A stretch of DNA of 64,000 nucleotides from Setaria digitata (lineage: Eukaryota; Nematoda; Chromadorea; Rhabditida; Setariidae). Both the position numbers and the translations under genes were made by a program. The notes beneath the pieces were generated by a model. It searched no databases. It was given only the letters and a program-made list of their open reading frames with translations, and had not been told where the DNA came from. The DNA lies in NCBI GenBank assembly GCA_003640385.1, contig RCAB01000079.1, forward strand, positions 62,001-126,000, in the 5' to 3' direction. The stretch's first letter is position 1. Every line of letters starts with the position of its first letter. Below, piece after piece: positions 1-12,500 of this stretch.

Positions 1-54
1 ATATCACTAATCAGGACTTTCCTTATTGCAACTGCTCTTGTTATGAGTATTAAA

Positions 55-250
55 TCATTATTACTATATTTATTATTATTATTGATCTTAATTAATAAAA
101 ATAGTATCGTCATATAATTAACGATTATAACTAATATTACTGTTCTCTTTATTGTTGCCATTCTTATCATTACCGCCACCGTTATTCTTTTCCTTGTTAT
201 TATTGATGCTATCATCCTTATTATTATTCTTTATTGTTATTATTTTTATT
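55..250. repeat. Imperfect (ATT)n microsatellite
   Basis: Runs of ATT/TTA triplets are broken by substitutions, with (ATT)4-5 blocks near 65-85 and 195-260. This is low-complexity DNA with no coding meaning. Confidence 0.7.
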
Positions 251-884
251 CTTATTATTACTGCTGTCATTAATACTGCAAATACAATAAACCTATTTAA
301 TTAAGTTTAATATTATTTACTAGTGTTATTAATAATGAAATATATATATATATATATCTAAATAATAAAATTAAGGTAAAAACCCTTCATATCCTAAAGA
401 ATGAAAGAAGACTTGAGAAACGAAGGAACAAAAGAAGTGATTGAGTAATTGAAATTATTGATTTCTAGTGGAATGAATAAAGAATATAAGTGTTTGAGCT
501 ATGTGGAATGAATAATTAAACTTTTACCGAATAATTAAAAGATTATTTTAGAGTAATGCAGTTCTGATGAGAGACTAATACAAATATGGATTATTTGATT
601 TCTGATAACAGATTAATACACTCCCGATCGGGGCAATTCGTATATTTCACTTGCTGCATATGGTAAGAATAAATTTTTTTTCTGAAGTTAATGCCGGATA
701 ATTTATGGAAATCGATGGAACAGTTTAAAAAGAGTAAAATTTCAGTAATTTAACTGCCAAAGATAAAAATTGAGCAAATTTTAAAGCAGATCAATTAAAC
801 TGACCAAATTTGAAAATAAACTAACGGCTGAAATCTCGAAGGAAATTATTAGCGACGAAGCATGACTAAACTGCAGATAGGTCG

Positions 885-918
885 ATATACAACATACAAG
901 ATGAAGCATGTTGTATAT
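885..918. repeat. Inverted repeat, 11-bp perfect arms
   Basis: ATATACAACAT at 885-895 is matched by its exact reverse complement at 908-918, with a 12-base spacer. It could fold as a short hairpin. It is too short for a microRNA precursor and not near a gene end. Confidence 0.5.
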
Positions 919-1549
919 TAATAATATGACACGTTGAGATGAAGTAATCTGATACTTGGGAAATAAACTAGACGAATCCTAGTGATATCATAGTTGATGA
1001 AGATGACGTGACATAAAATTGTAAACGATAATTCTGATATGATGTCGTGACAGTGGTAATGCGCAAAATGCTACTTTATAGGGTTAACATGTAAATGGGG
1101 TGCAATATCAGCTAGAAATTATCAGCAACTGATAAACTGGAATTTGATAGTTTGATTAATGCACTATTAATGAATGGTAATTTTATTTTATTCGTTAACA
1201 AATTCAGATATTTTTCACAGAAGGAAATTTAATTTTCACATAGAAAAACAAAGAAATATTTTTCTTTTCTTTCCAAAAATTTTATAAAAAGTTTCAAAAT
1301 GGAAATTAAAATGAAAGAAAATGCATACTTTTTGTCTGCTATCTTTTATCAGGAACTGTCTCAAAAAAATGTTAATTTATTGGAAAAATGTCAAGAATAA
1401 AGAGCTATTGTTTTAGCTAACAATAGTACAAAAACCGAGGAGAAATTCAATGAAGAAACAAAATTAAAAAAAAAAAAAAGAAATGTTACTTATTATTATG
1501 ACAAAAAGAAGCCTAAAATGTTATAAATCCTTCAAAATTGAAGTTTCTC

Positions 1550-1559
1550 TCTTTTTTTT

Positions 1560-1588
<29 letters not shown>
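1550..1588 (+). repeat. Poly-T tract
   Basis: An almost pure T run ending in a 28-base uninterrupted block at 1561-1588. It may be the trace of a polyA-bearing retroposon on the opposite strand, but no element body was recognised next to it. Confidence 0.6.
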
Positions 1589-1592
<4 letters not shown>

Positions 1593-2752
1593 GAAATTAA
1601 AATGTGAGATGAAGGTTTGGAACAGGTGAAGAGCATTAGGAAAGGTGAAACACTAGCAACTACCGAAATGTTAAACTCCATTAAAAGGTTGGGAAGGGTA
1701 GAACAGGTGGATGGAGAAAGTTGGGTAGGACGGAAGTACAGAGCAAATGAAATAATCGCATAAAGAGGGAAAATCGAGAGTCGGGAACGATGAGAAGGTT
1801 GTCGTCATTCTCGACTCTATTTAAAGCAGTGGTATTTCCAGTACTATGATATATGCACAATGCATATTATAAAAATTAAAATGTATTTAGTGAACTATTC
1901 GTTTTTAAAATTGCCCCTTGTTGAATGCTGAAAATTTTCGCATTTGTTATGTTATTTTCATAATTCCTTGTAACTTATCATTTCATTTATTCTTAGTGAA
2001 AAGTAAACCAAAATATCTTCATATTAAAAGATTCAAAAATTTCAAGGACAATTAAAGGATTTTTAACTCGCCGAAATTTCCATTTTGACCACACAATCGC
2101 AATTTGGCTTTATTTTCTACTTCCTATGCAACCATCTTCCTTCGCCAGCACTTGCGAAATTTAAGTTTACATTCGCCTCTCACATAACTATTCATTTTAC
2201 TCCACAGGATAACTTGTATGAAGCGACTTTAAAATTCTTTTGTCTCTTTCAAAGTTTAAATTTATGGAAACACTGGAAAGAATGTTATTTAATTTTAAAT
2301 TCGTCATAGTGAAGTTATAAATTAAAAAAATACGAATTTTAAACCAGAAATAATCTGAGTAATGAGTTAAATATTTTACCTGCCGTAAAATAAACAAAAT
2401 TTTTCTAACCTCTAAGATAAACAATTAATACTGACATTCTTTCCCATCATTTATTTAATCCTATCTTTTAGCTACTCTATACTGTCTCTTTTTATCTCGA
2501 CATCACGTCATCCGCATTTTTGAATAATTTTTGAAATATCAGCAACACTAAATTAATTATAAAATTGAATTAACTGAAAACAATGGATTTAGGTATAAGT
2601 CGAGAGAAAAAACAATAAAACTGTGATAAAAGCTTTGCAGTGTTAATCAGTTCACTTCAAGATGCTTAGTAGCAAACTTTACTTAAAATTATGTATTATC
2701 TAAAAGATTTCAGCATACATTTACAAAAATTTCCATCTAATTATGTACTGCA

Positions 2753-2965
2753 GTGATTAACAATAACGATGACGATAATAGTAATAATAATGATATAATA
2801 ATAACAACAATGATAATGTTATTAACATTCATTCATTATTATTATTATTATTACTATTATTATTTTATTATTATTATTTTTGTTATTATTATTATTGTTA
2901 TTATTATTATTGTTATTATTATTATTATCACTATTATTATCATAATTATTATCATTATAACATTG
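2753..2965. repeat. Inverted AAT / ATT microsatellite
   Basis: An AAT/ATA-rich left half (about 2760-2822) is followed directly by a long ATT-rich right half (about 2830-2960). The halves are approximately complementary, so the block could form a cruciform or long hairpin. The open frame across it is only poly-Ile/Tyr and is not a gene. Confidence 0.7.
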
Positions 2966-5900
2966 TTAGCGATAATAGGTAAGAATGAATGATCACAGAA
3001 ATGTCGATGTTGATAATAATGAGGTTGGCAGTAATGGCATTGGTGATAATAACAACCATTAGTTCGCAGCCTTATCTTCCATGATATCTGTTACTTTTTT
3101 TCGCGAAATTAAAATTATCCTTATTGCTGCTTTTTTTGAACTTATGATTTATAATACAAAAATTATAGTTGTAATTAACGATATTTTGTTAATATTGAAA
3201 ATATTTATTATTGCTGCTGACTGACTGATCTACTCTGTGGACTCACATCATTAGTAACATTTTTAATATAGTTTATTGAAGCAAAGCGATTGAATGTTTA
3301 GTCAATCATAATGGATTCTTAATTAATGTTGATCTGATAATTAGAGTGATATGGAAGTATTCGCTGAAACTTGAATCATATTTTGAATATTATGGTGGAT
3401 GAAATTTGAATGATAACTAGATAAAACGAATAGATTACAACAATGAGGGAAAAAAATGAAATAAATTTGAATGAATTGTTGAAATTTTCGAAAATTAGAG
3501 GACACAAATTGAAGGAAAAATTCAAGAGAAAAGGAGAGAGAGATGGAAAAAGGAAAGGGAAGAGAGGGGACGGAAAAGAAGAAAGAAGGAAAGGTAAGGA
3601 CTGAAGGTGCTGATAATGGTGCTGACGGGATGGAACAGGTATGACACTGGAATGAAAGGTGGGACGAGAGGTAATTATTTAGCGACACAAACTTCCATCC
3701 CTCCTCCGTACCTTCCCGCCCTGCTTTATCTTACCTTATTCATTTCACGCCAGGTATGGAGGGCTATGTGGTTCACCTACCTGTCTCTTCTCTCTCTCTC
3801 CCTTTGGCAAGGTTATTCCTACTGTTTGCAAATCCTCACCTGCATCCACAGGTGCATTTGCATTCTCTTGTATCATGCATGTGCTTTGCTACATTTCTGC
3901 AAGCTATTCCAACTTGACACAACATCATTCCTCTCTTGTTTTACTGGTCAGTTTCATTTCTTCTTGTGGGAAGATAATTCCATCGATTATTTTGTTTTTC
4001 AGTGAAAATATTTGCGAACAATGAACGGCAAAAAAGGAAAAGAGAAAAGTTATGAAGTGAAATTTTAATTAACCATTTAATTATTTTGTACAAAAGCCAA
4101 TTGCTTCCATTTTTGCTTAAAATCTGTATATTGCCTCATTTTTTTTTTGAATAACTGTTAAACAGTGTAAAATTGTTTAATGATGTTTATAATCTGAAAA
4201 AAAAAGAAAAAACAAAGTTTGAAAAATAACTTAAGTCAATAATCACAAAAGGATGAGAGGATTTTTTAAAATTAATTAGAGAACTAGTGAGAAATTTAAG
4301 AGGCTGACTAAAAAAATAAAAGAAAAAGAATTTAGCAGAAGAATAAACATTAATTGTTCAAATTGTCTATTTTTTCCAATTGAATAAGTAGATTTTTCTT
4401 TTATTCTTTTTTTGAAAATTAAATGACTGTTAGTATTCAATGACCTTCAATTTTGGAAGAAAGGAGAAATTTTCGGAAAAATTTCAATTCCGGATGGTTT
4501 AAATTTGAACAACTACGAGCTACTTTTGTGAATTTTCATTTGTTTTGTAGATATTATTGTAATTTAGTCAGTTGGGTAAACAACCTGTATAGTTGTTATC
4601 ATCAAATCAATGCTATCAGTCCAATGCTGATAACATTATGCTGCAGTCTTTTCAATATTATCATCCCATTTTTAATTTTATTAATAAACACGCATTATCT
4701 GTTTCATTTTTATTGTAAGCATCTGTTAATTTTCAAAACAATTTTACAATATTAAAGGAACAATAATGGCCCTGAAACAGCTTCAAAAATTTGCATCTCA
4801 AAATGAAACATAAAACTAGGCCAAAACAAAATTTAAAAAAAAAGGAAGAACAAATAGCATCTTGTATGATTGTTAAGGCAACAATTTGCATGGTTGGCTG
4901 ATAATCCCCAAAAACCGATAAGTGATATATGGTAAGCCAGCGTTGTAAGGTACTTCATTTCTTTGAAATAACTCAGAATCCTCTTTATTTGCATACTTTT
5001 GATGTTGCCTGTGAGACACGGTTCACTTCTACTCTCGAGTATTGCGGTCCATTTTTGAATCCTTTTGCTCACTTTCGATCTTCGTCACTCTCTTTTTGAT
5101 TCTTTCCACTTAACTTTTTCCCTTGTTACCTTCCTCTTTCATTCTTGCTTCCCTTTCATCTTTTTCTCATTTTTTGTTCTTGAAATTGAAAATTTATTTT
5201 TCCATAACCTTCTACAAAAGTTTGTTAATTGCATTTCTGATAATCACAATTAGAATTCAAAATCTATAATTCGCCAATGCAAAAAACAAATAAAATAGCG
5301 AAATTTTTTCCATAACTGATACGAACTGACCGGAAAACTGAAAAAAAAGTGCATGATTCTTTCATGAATAGATGTTGTCATTAATTAATTTAATGGTTTC
5401 CGAAAAATTCGAAAGATTGATTGCATTATACAGTGGTATTTTGTCGCAAAAATGTGATATTTGCAAAGAGAATTCAATATCAGTCCATCAGTTAAAATTA
5501 AACCAAATAATATATAATTTTATCTCCAAAAATCACGAAGAAATGAACCATTTTGTCATTAAATTTTCTTCACCAAAAAATATTTTAAGAAGCATAAAAA
5601 TCAATCATTTGAGTTTTAAACAATTTCAAATTCACTACCTGGAATTTCGGCAACACTTTAATATATTCCTTTAAATTCAGTGCCATTATCTTCTGAAAAT
5701 TTCGAGATGTTCTGGATGTACCCAGATATATTTGAAAACCTAAACTATCTTTTTGTTCGCTTTATCCGAGATTTGCCAAATCCTCTGCTGCTCAGTCACT
5801 ATTTGTACCATTTGCGATATGCCATATTGTTCATATTATAGCATATAATATACAATTAAAGCTTTACTGATTACATGCCGCATATTTGGTTGCTATCAAA

Positions 5901-8659
5901 TTTCTTCGGCCTTTCCCCTCTCTCTCCTTCCCCGTTGAATTATCTTATCACTTTTCCTTTGGTATACTGTAATCGACACTCTCGTGTTAGTAATCTCTGA
6001 TACTAAGCCAAATCATAAAGAATCTTATTATGGTTAAAGAAGTATGCATAATATTCGTTAAAAAACAACAATGGAACGGAAATGGAAAAATTAAAAGTCA
6101 ATTTGTTGAGTAATAATTAATATTTGGTCCACAAAGAAAAATTATGCTATGGTCTGTGAAAAATGGAAATTTGAGTCCCAGAATGGAAAACGGCTAGACC
6201 CCAATTGATAGACATTGAGATCGAATGAAATGCAAATTCTAACCAAATTTTGCTTAGAATTTCTTTTGCTTAAGGATTTAACTATGGAAGGCTATGATGT
6301 TGAGCAAATTTGGCCAAAAGAAAGAAGAAGAAGAAGGTTAGTGACCATTTTAGAACATTGTCATAATCCAATTGTTATTTGGCTTGAAAGATGGGCATTC
6401 TGAAGAGAGTTAGCCAAGTCATCCCTAAGCATTATGATTAGCATTTTCGACATTTGGTAATTGGATTCAAATCGATCTTATTAATCATTCAAATTCATTT
6501 ATAGCATTTAGATATTTCATTTAAGCTAACTAATGCTTAACAGCCGGTTTATTTAATTAGTAAAATTTTTGATGCACTAATAACTTTTAAACCGTTCTTT
6601 AAAATCGCCTGAAATTTTTACATTTTCACAGTTAAATGCAATAACATTTTATAATATTTCAACATTGTGTCAAGTTACAATTCAATGAAATTTTGTAAGT
6701 TTTTTAACAAACAAGAAATCACTTTGTAAAATGACACATGAAATTAATTTTAAAACATAGTTTTATTTTAAGATTATCCATTTTTAACAATTTATTTTAA
6801 ATAAATATCAATGTTGTTCAAATATATCTATAATTTAATTCATTAAAATTAACAAACTTGATTAATGAAAAAATTTCTGAGCTAATGTAGGATTTACAAT
6901 GATTTTACAAATCATATTGCCAGTCTGACTTCGATATTACGATTCAGGAACTGAACTTTTTTAACCATTCTATTTCGATTTCGATTTTTATTTGTACTTT
7001 TGAAATTATCTAATATAATTTTATCCGACGAAAGTTTAAAATTAATTAAAAATAGGAATAAATCATTTTTACAAATACTATCCCAATAAAAGTGAATCGA
7101 CGAGTTCTACTCACGCCTTGTATTCGTGCCTGAATGGATCCTGGTATACGCCACTGAAAGGAAATACATTACATTAAATTCAGAAATTTATAGATGATCG
7201 CTTCTTCTTATCACTGATAACCGGTTCTTAACTAGTGCTTTCTTCTCGCTTATCTTGTTTTCAAAAAGAATATCTTCCTCACTGTAAAATATTTTCGGTG
7301 TTAATTTGATATAATTTGACGAAATGTTGAAATTAAGGATCGAATTAGAATAGAGATGCTAAGAATGATAAAGCTCTCATTACACACCATGGTTAATTGG
7401 AATTATAATAATTATTCGCTTAGTCAATTATGAATTACATTCATTCAAATCATACTGCGATTCTGATTCAGCAACCGCAATTTGGAAATTAAACTTTTCT
7501 TTAATAACTCGGTATTGACAATGTCCATTTTTATTTTTATTTTTACAAATGAATTTTTTATAAGTCATAATAATCTGATATAATTAAAAGGAATCCCCAT
7601 CATTGATAAAAAATCTATTAAAGAAGCATTCACAGCTATGCAATAACTGAAATAAATTCCTTTTCTTCTTTATGTTGCTTTAAAATGACAAAAATAATAA
7701 AACGAGCAATTAAATGTTTCGTTAAAAATTTAAGAAATGAGAAGGAAAGAACGAGAGCGAACGAGAAATGAGATGAGGAGAAAAGAAATGAAAGAAACTG
7801 ACAAATCTTTCTTGTTGATGACAAGGATACAATTAATTAATAATATAATTAGCTTAAAAGCGTTAACCGTTAACCTATGTAACAAATTAACATTCTGCCT
7901 AATCATCGCATAATGTCTACAAATTGTCTGAGGAATAATGTTTTGCAAATATTTTGTAAAGCTTTTTTACTGTTTAAAAATGATTTAAAAATGAATCAAA
8001 ACATAAGTGGAAATTAATTAGTCAAATTCAAGTCACTTATTACATTGTTTTCTTCACATGTGCACAAAAGAATGCGAATTTGTTCACATATTACTAATGC
8101 AACTGAAATTAATTCAAAACTCTTTTGAAATTTTACTGTACTGTTTGAAAATTGCATTGAGAGTGTCTCATTTTTCAATTATGTAGAAAAAATTGCCATG
8201 TTCAGAATGATTGCAATATAATATATTTATTTGTTCGTTTGGTTAGTTGTTGGCATATTTTTATTATTCCATTTTATATTTCTCAATCTTCTTATTTTTT
8301 CATTAATACTGAACTATAAAATTTATTATAAAACTTCCCAATTAAGAAAGGAACAAATAATTGAAAAGAGGAGAAGTGAAGATGACAAATCTTCTAAAAT
8401 ATTGGTTCAATGTGAAAAATTCCTTAATGCAGCATGATAAAAATTAATCAAAAGCAAAATATTTAGGTAAACTATTCGATTAGTGATAAGATGAATGAAT
8501 TGTACTTGTCATTCTGAAATTATTCAGAAAGATCGTTTTCTAATAATAATATTCGATTTAAATATTCAAGTAGTTGAATCAAATCACTTCTTGCATATAT
8601 TATTAAACTTGTAACCTTAAATTAAAACGGAATGAAATTTTGCAGAAAATTGTTTGTTA

Positions 8660-8720
8660 TCCATGCATGGAGAGACAGAGAGAGAGATGGAAGAGAGAGG
8701 GGAGAGAAGAGATTGAAGAA
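8660..8720 (+). repeat. GA-rich tract upstream of lim-4
   Basis: Repeated AGAGAG and GGAGAGA units form a purine run on the plus strand about 820 bases before the lim-4 ATG. GA tracts are common in animal promoter regions. A regulatory role is inference. Confidence 0.45.
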
Positions 8721-8734
8721 ATGGTATTTAATTA

Positions 8735-9400
8735 GTAATTAAAGGCGTGACCCCACCGTATCGCACCCGTCCACTCTCGTCGATGATGGCTGCGACGTGA
8801 TTTGGAAATGAGAGGGATACGGTAGTTGTTGGACGGAAACAGATGGGTTGTACTCAACATTATACATCTGGAAAACGCTAAAGAAACAGAAAAAGAAAAA
8901 ATGAAAATGGTAAGTTTTTTTATGGATAGGACAAAGAAAGCAGAGATAAAGGGAAATTACCGTGGAAATGAAAAGGTTACGGTGATATGAGGATGAAAAA
9001 GGAAAAAAAAAGCAGTAATCGATGGAACGAATCAGAAGATGGGATAAGGAGGAGATATCACGAAACGAGTGGCTAAGCTTTCTTCATCCGGCTAGAACGA
9101 AACGAATCACCAAAGCTCAAATGTGTGCTTCGTTAAGGCTTACTTCAACTGCCACTAACAAGCCTTAGGCTCATCCTTGACATACTCGTCGCTGTGTCGC
9201 CAATTTGTCAACTATTGTTGTGGGAGAGAAGCAAGCCCGATGATCGAGTCATTTCAGTCTCGACTTCATCTCGACGATCTTGAACATATTGCTTAGACGA
9301 AATGCATGCATCAATTTAACCTTTCTTTCGCCTCAACTTCCTCTCTTGTTATCGGAGCTCGTTAATGGCTGCACTGTTGTGAAGGAAGGAAAAAAAATAA
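8735..9400 (+). promoter_or_regulatory. Putative lim-4 promoter-proximal region
   Basis: This block is visibly richer in G and C than the surrounding DNA, with many CG dinucleotides (for example near 8760-8800 and 9230-9300). It has no convincing open frame and lies directly before the first lim-4 coding exon. Position and composition suggest promoter or 5' untranslated sequence; no defined motif was recognised. Confidence 0.35.
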
Positions 9401-9540
9401 AAGACTCGAGATAAGAACTTTGATTATTGCTATTATTATTATTGCTACTATCCGTGATAACTATTATCATTATTGTTGTTTAAGTGTTCAGAAAAAAAAA
9501 TAAGCAATTACACGTTAGGAAAACGGTTTATATTTTTCAA

Positions 9541-12500
9541 ATGGAAATTCATCACCGATTATATGAGAAATCTATTAATTATGGCACTACTACTACAACT
9601 ACTACTACTGCTACTACTGCAAATGATCTAGTACCTGTCCTTTCTGATAATAATGAAACCTCTGGAATGTCGGAAAATAGTAATTTTGGTGCTTCAACAT
9701 CATCACTGGTCAAGAACACAGGTACATTTGCATCAGTTGGACGAGGAACTATTATAAATGAATTTCCTGGTTACAGTAGCACCTCACCCGGATTGCTTAA
9801 TTACCGAGTAGAATCCGACTTATCCTTAGGCTTAACGGTTGCAGTAACATCAGCCATAGTTGCCGAAGGAAGTGATATGACAACGGAAAATGATTTAAAT
9901 GCTAATCATCATCAATGTCAACAACAACAATCTCGACGGACATTGGCACAGAATCCGGATAATAATATTTGTGGAATTGTTGGAACAGCAGAATCGGAAC
10001 GACTAAATAAAACTATGGTAATTACGACTAACAGAAATGGTAGTAACCGGAACGGTGGCACTAATGCCAATACTAATAGCAACTGCAATTGTGCAATAAC
10101 AACCACTAATGAACCAAATTTTTCACATCGAATTTCAAAGGTGCCTCATTTTTCTCTTTTTCTTCCTCATCTTTCCGGACACGAGCCTTAAATACTGCAA
10201 TCAAATGCATTACAATATGTATTCATTATATTATTTCATACTTTGGCCTATGCTTTATAGTCGCATTTTGGGCCTACCCCTTGAACTATTTATTTCATCT
10301 GACTTGGTGTTTTTTATTTCACTCACATCATTTCATCAGATGGTTATATTATCGAATACTTCCCTATCGATACAAAATCGTTTTTCAGGTGGACAAAATA
10401 ACCAATATGGATTATTGTGCTAGAGCTGATATGGTAGATAACTAAACAATAGTGTGTTACTATACTAGATAATGAGTAATAATGGATTACTCTACTACAA
10501 GGGGTGACCGACCCATAGATGATAAATTAAAAATAACGACTTCAATTGACGACTAACATAGTATAGAATAGATGTGTAAAATGAATTGTGGCAATAAATG
10601 ACACGAGAATAAGGTAGACTGTGCAATAAGTAGTAATAAGTAAAAATATTGGAATATTAAAAGATTCCAAAATATTTTCAAGTTTAAGGAAGCAAAATTA
10701 CATAACAATTATATGGACTGAATAAACAATTTTTGTACTTTTATTATTATAATATAAGTGTGGTATCAAATCAAAAAGACTGCTTAATTAGGCATTTGAA
10801 TGGATGTCAAAATATAATAAAATAATAACAGCTAATTTTATTCTCCTTGCATCACCGAGAAATCAAATGTTCATTGTTCTCATATGGCTAGATACAAATT
10901 AATTTTTAATTAAGAATGAATTTTAAATAGTATTATTCTGGTCTCAAATAAATTTGAAAGTCTTATAAAATCTTCTTAAACAAATTTTTAAAGGTTTCGA
11001 TGCTGTACAACAAACAAGCATGCAGTATACCAAAAATCTGCAGCAAAATTACAGTAATTTATAGAATTTCAGGATCATACGATATTAAATTTTTGGAAGA
11101 CTTATAGCTTATCTGTGTGTTACAATATTAAATAAAAAATTTCAGTGCTGCAAAAGATTTCAAAAATTTCATTCTCTTCATTTTTACATCCCAAATAAAC
11201 ATTCTAGCATGATATTGCATGTGATTTTCAGTAGAAAACTTATCTTTCCTGACCATTTGGTGCTATCAGAGATTCACTTTTATCAAAATTTAACGATTTT
11301 GCATTTCTTCAGCTTTATTATTTCAGTTTGAAGTAGAAATATGCTCATCATGTTCGGAGTTTATCTTTGATCGAACTTTGCTTACTGTAAATTCACAGTT
11401 TTGGCATGTCAATTGCTTGAAATGTTCACAGTGTTCGATACTTTTGGAACAATATTCAACATGTTTTGTTAAGGATGATAACTTCTTTTGTATGCAGTGC
11501 TATAATGGGTTAGCTTTCCTTCTCTTTTTCGAATGTGCTTTTTCCCTTTTTTGATCATTTCATCATATGAGCATCGGAATTTTCTTTTTAGAAAAAATTT
11601 TTAAATTTAATATGTGAATGTTGAAAATTTTCCAAAAATGGAAAGGAAAAAAGTTTAGTGAGAGATGTTACGAAATTACTAAAAAAATATATATATTAAA
11701 AAAATTAAAAAAAAATAAAATTTTAAATTAAAACTTCGATTCATCATTCATTGTGATTCGAAGCTCTGATCTTGTCGCCAAACCGATTGTAATCATATTT
11801 TAAATAATATTCTTACATTATTTGATAAAATTTGTAACATTTTTTTAACTAATTCATTAGAGAGATTTAGAGCGAGGAAGATTTGTGCTCTCTGATCAGC
11901 AAATTTTATCTTTTACTTTATAAGCAATGCTAGCAAAACGTTGCATTTTGCCACTTTCATCTATTGTTATCGATAACTTCTATTGAATCAAAAGAAAATT
12001 AGTGCTGGAAACGGAATATATTTTAATCGCTAGAAATCAATTACTTCCCGCAGAAATGATTCAAATTTTGGAAAGAGAAAATTATTGTTAGTTATTTTTA
12101 ATTAGCATTTATCTATCAGCTAGCAACTTCTAATTTCAACAGATAAAACATCCAAGCAAATTAGTTAGCTAATTATTCTTATTATTTTCACAATTTCTCA
12201 ATTATTTTTCGCGACTGAGGTTATTTGCTTGCTCAGTTAATATGCAAAAACGAATCAGTAGGATATTTGATTTGTCAGGTCTAACAATAATAACATGGAT
12301 CACAAAAGCAAATGATTGCTGTACCTTCCGGTTGATTGACCAAAGTCCAGTATCAGTAAGAGGCATAAATCTGGATTACTACTTACAGGATGTCATCTGG
12401 CTAATCATCGCCTTTTCAGCTTCTAAAATCATCTGTGCCAAAATTACAATGATGTAATGAGCCTATTGTTGATTGTTAACCGCACCAATTTCATCCTTCT

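Larger units (their letters stand above)
1..8730. other. AT-rich non-coding flank upstream of lim-4
   Basis: No exon chain could be supported on either strand. Open frames here are short (at most about 130 codons) and low-complexity or without recognisable motifs. The stretch holds ATT/AAT microsatellites, a poly-T run at about 1550-1588, GA-rich patches at about 3530-3600 and 8670-8720, and a short inverted repeat at 885-918. As the upstream side of a homeobox gene it may hold distal enhancers, but nothing in the sequence identifies one. Confidence 0.6.

Noticed and set aside
885..918. Short hairpin considered as a microRNA precursor
   Set aside because: Arms are only 11 bp with a 12-base loop, well short of a precursor stem.
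5372..5674. Plus-strand 100-codon open frame in the lim-4 flank
   Set aside because: Composition is what AT-rich DNA gives by chance (Ile, Asn, Lys, Phe), with no motif and no splice-linked neighbour.
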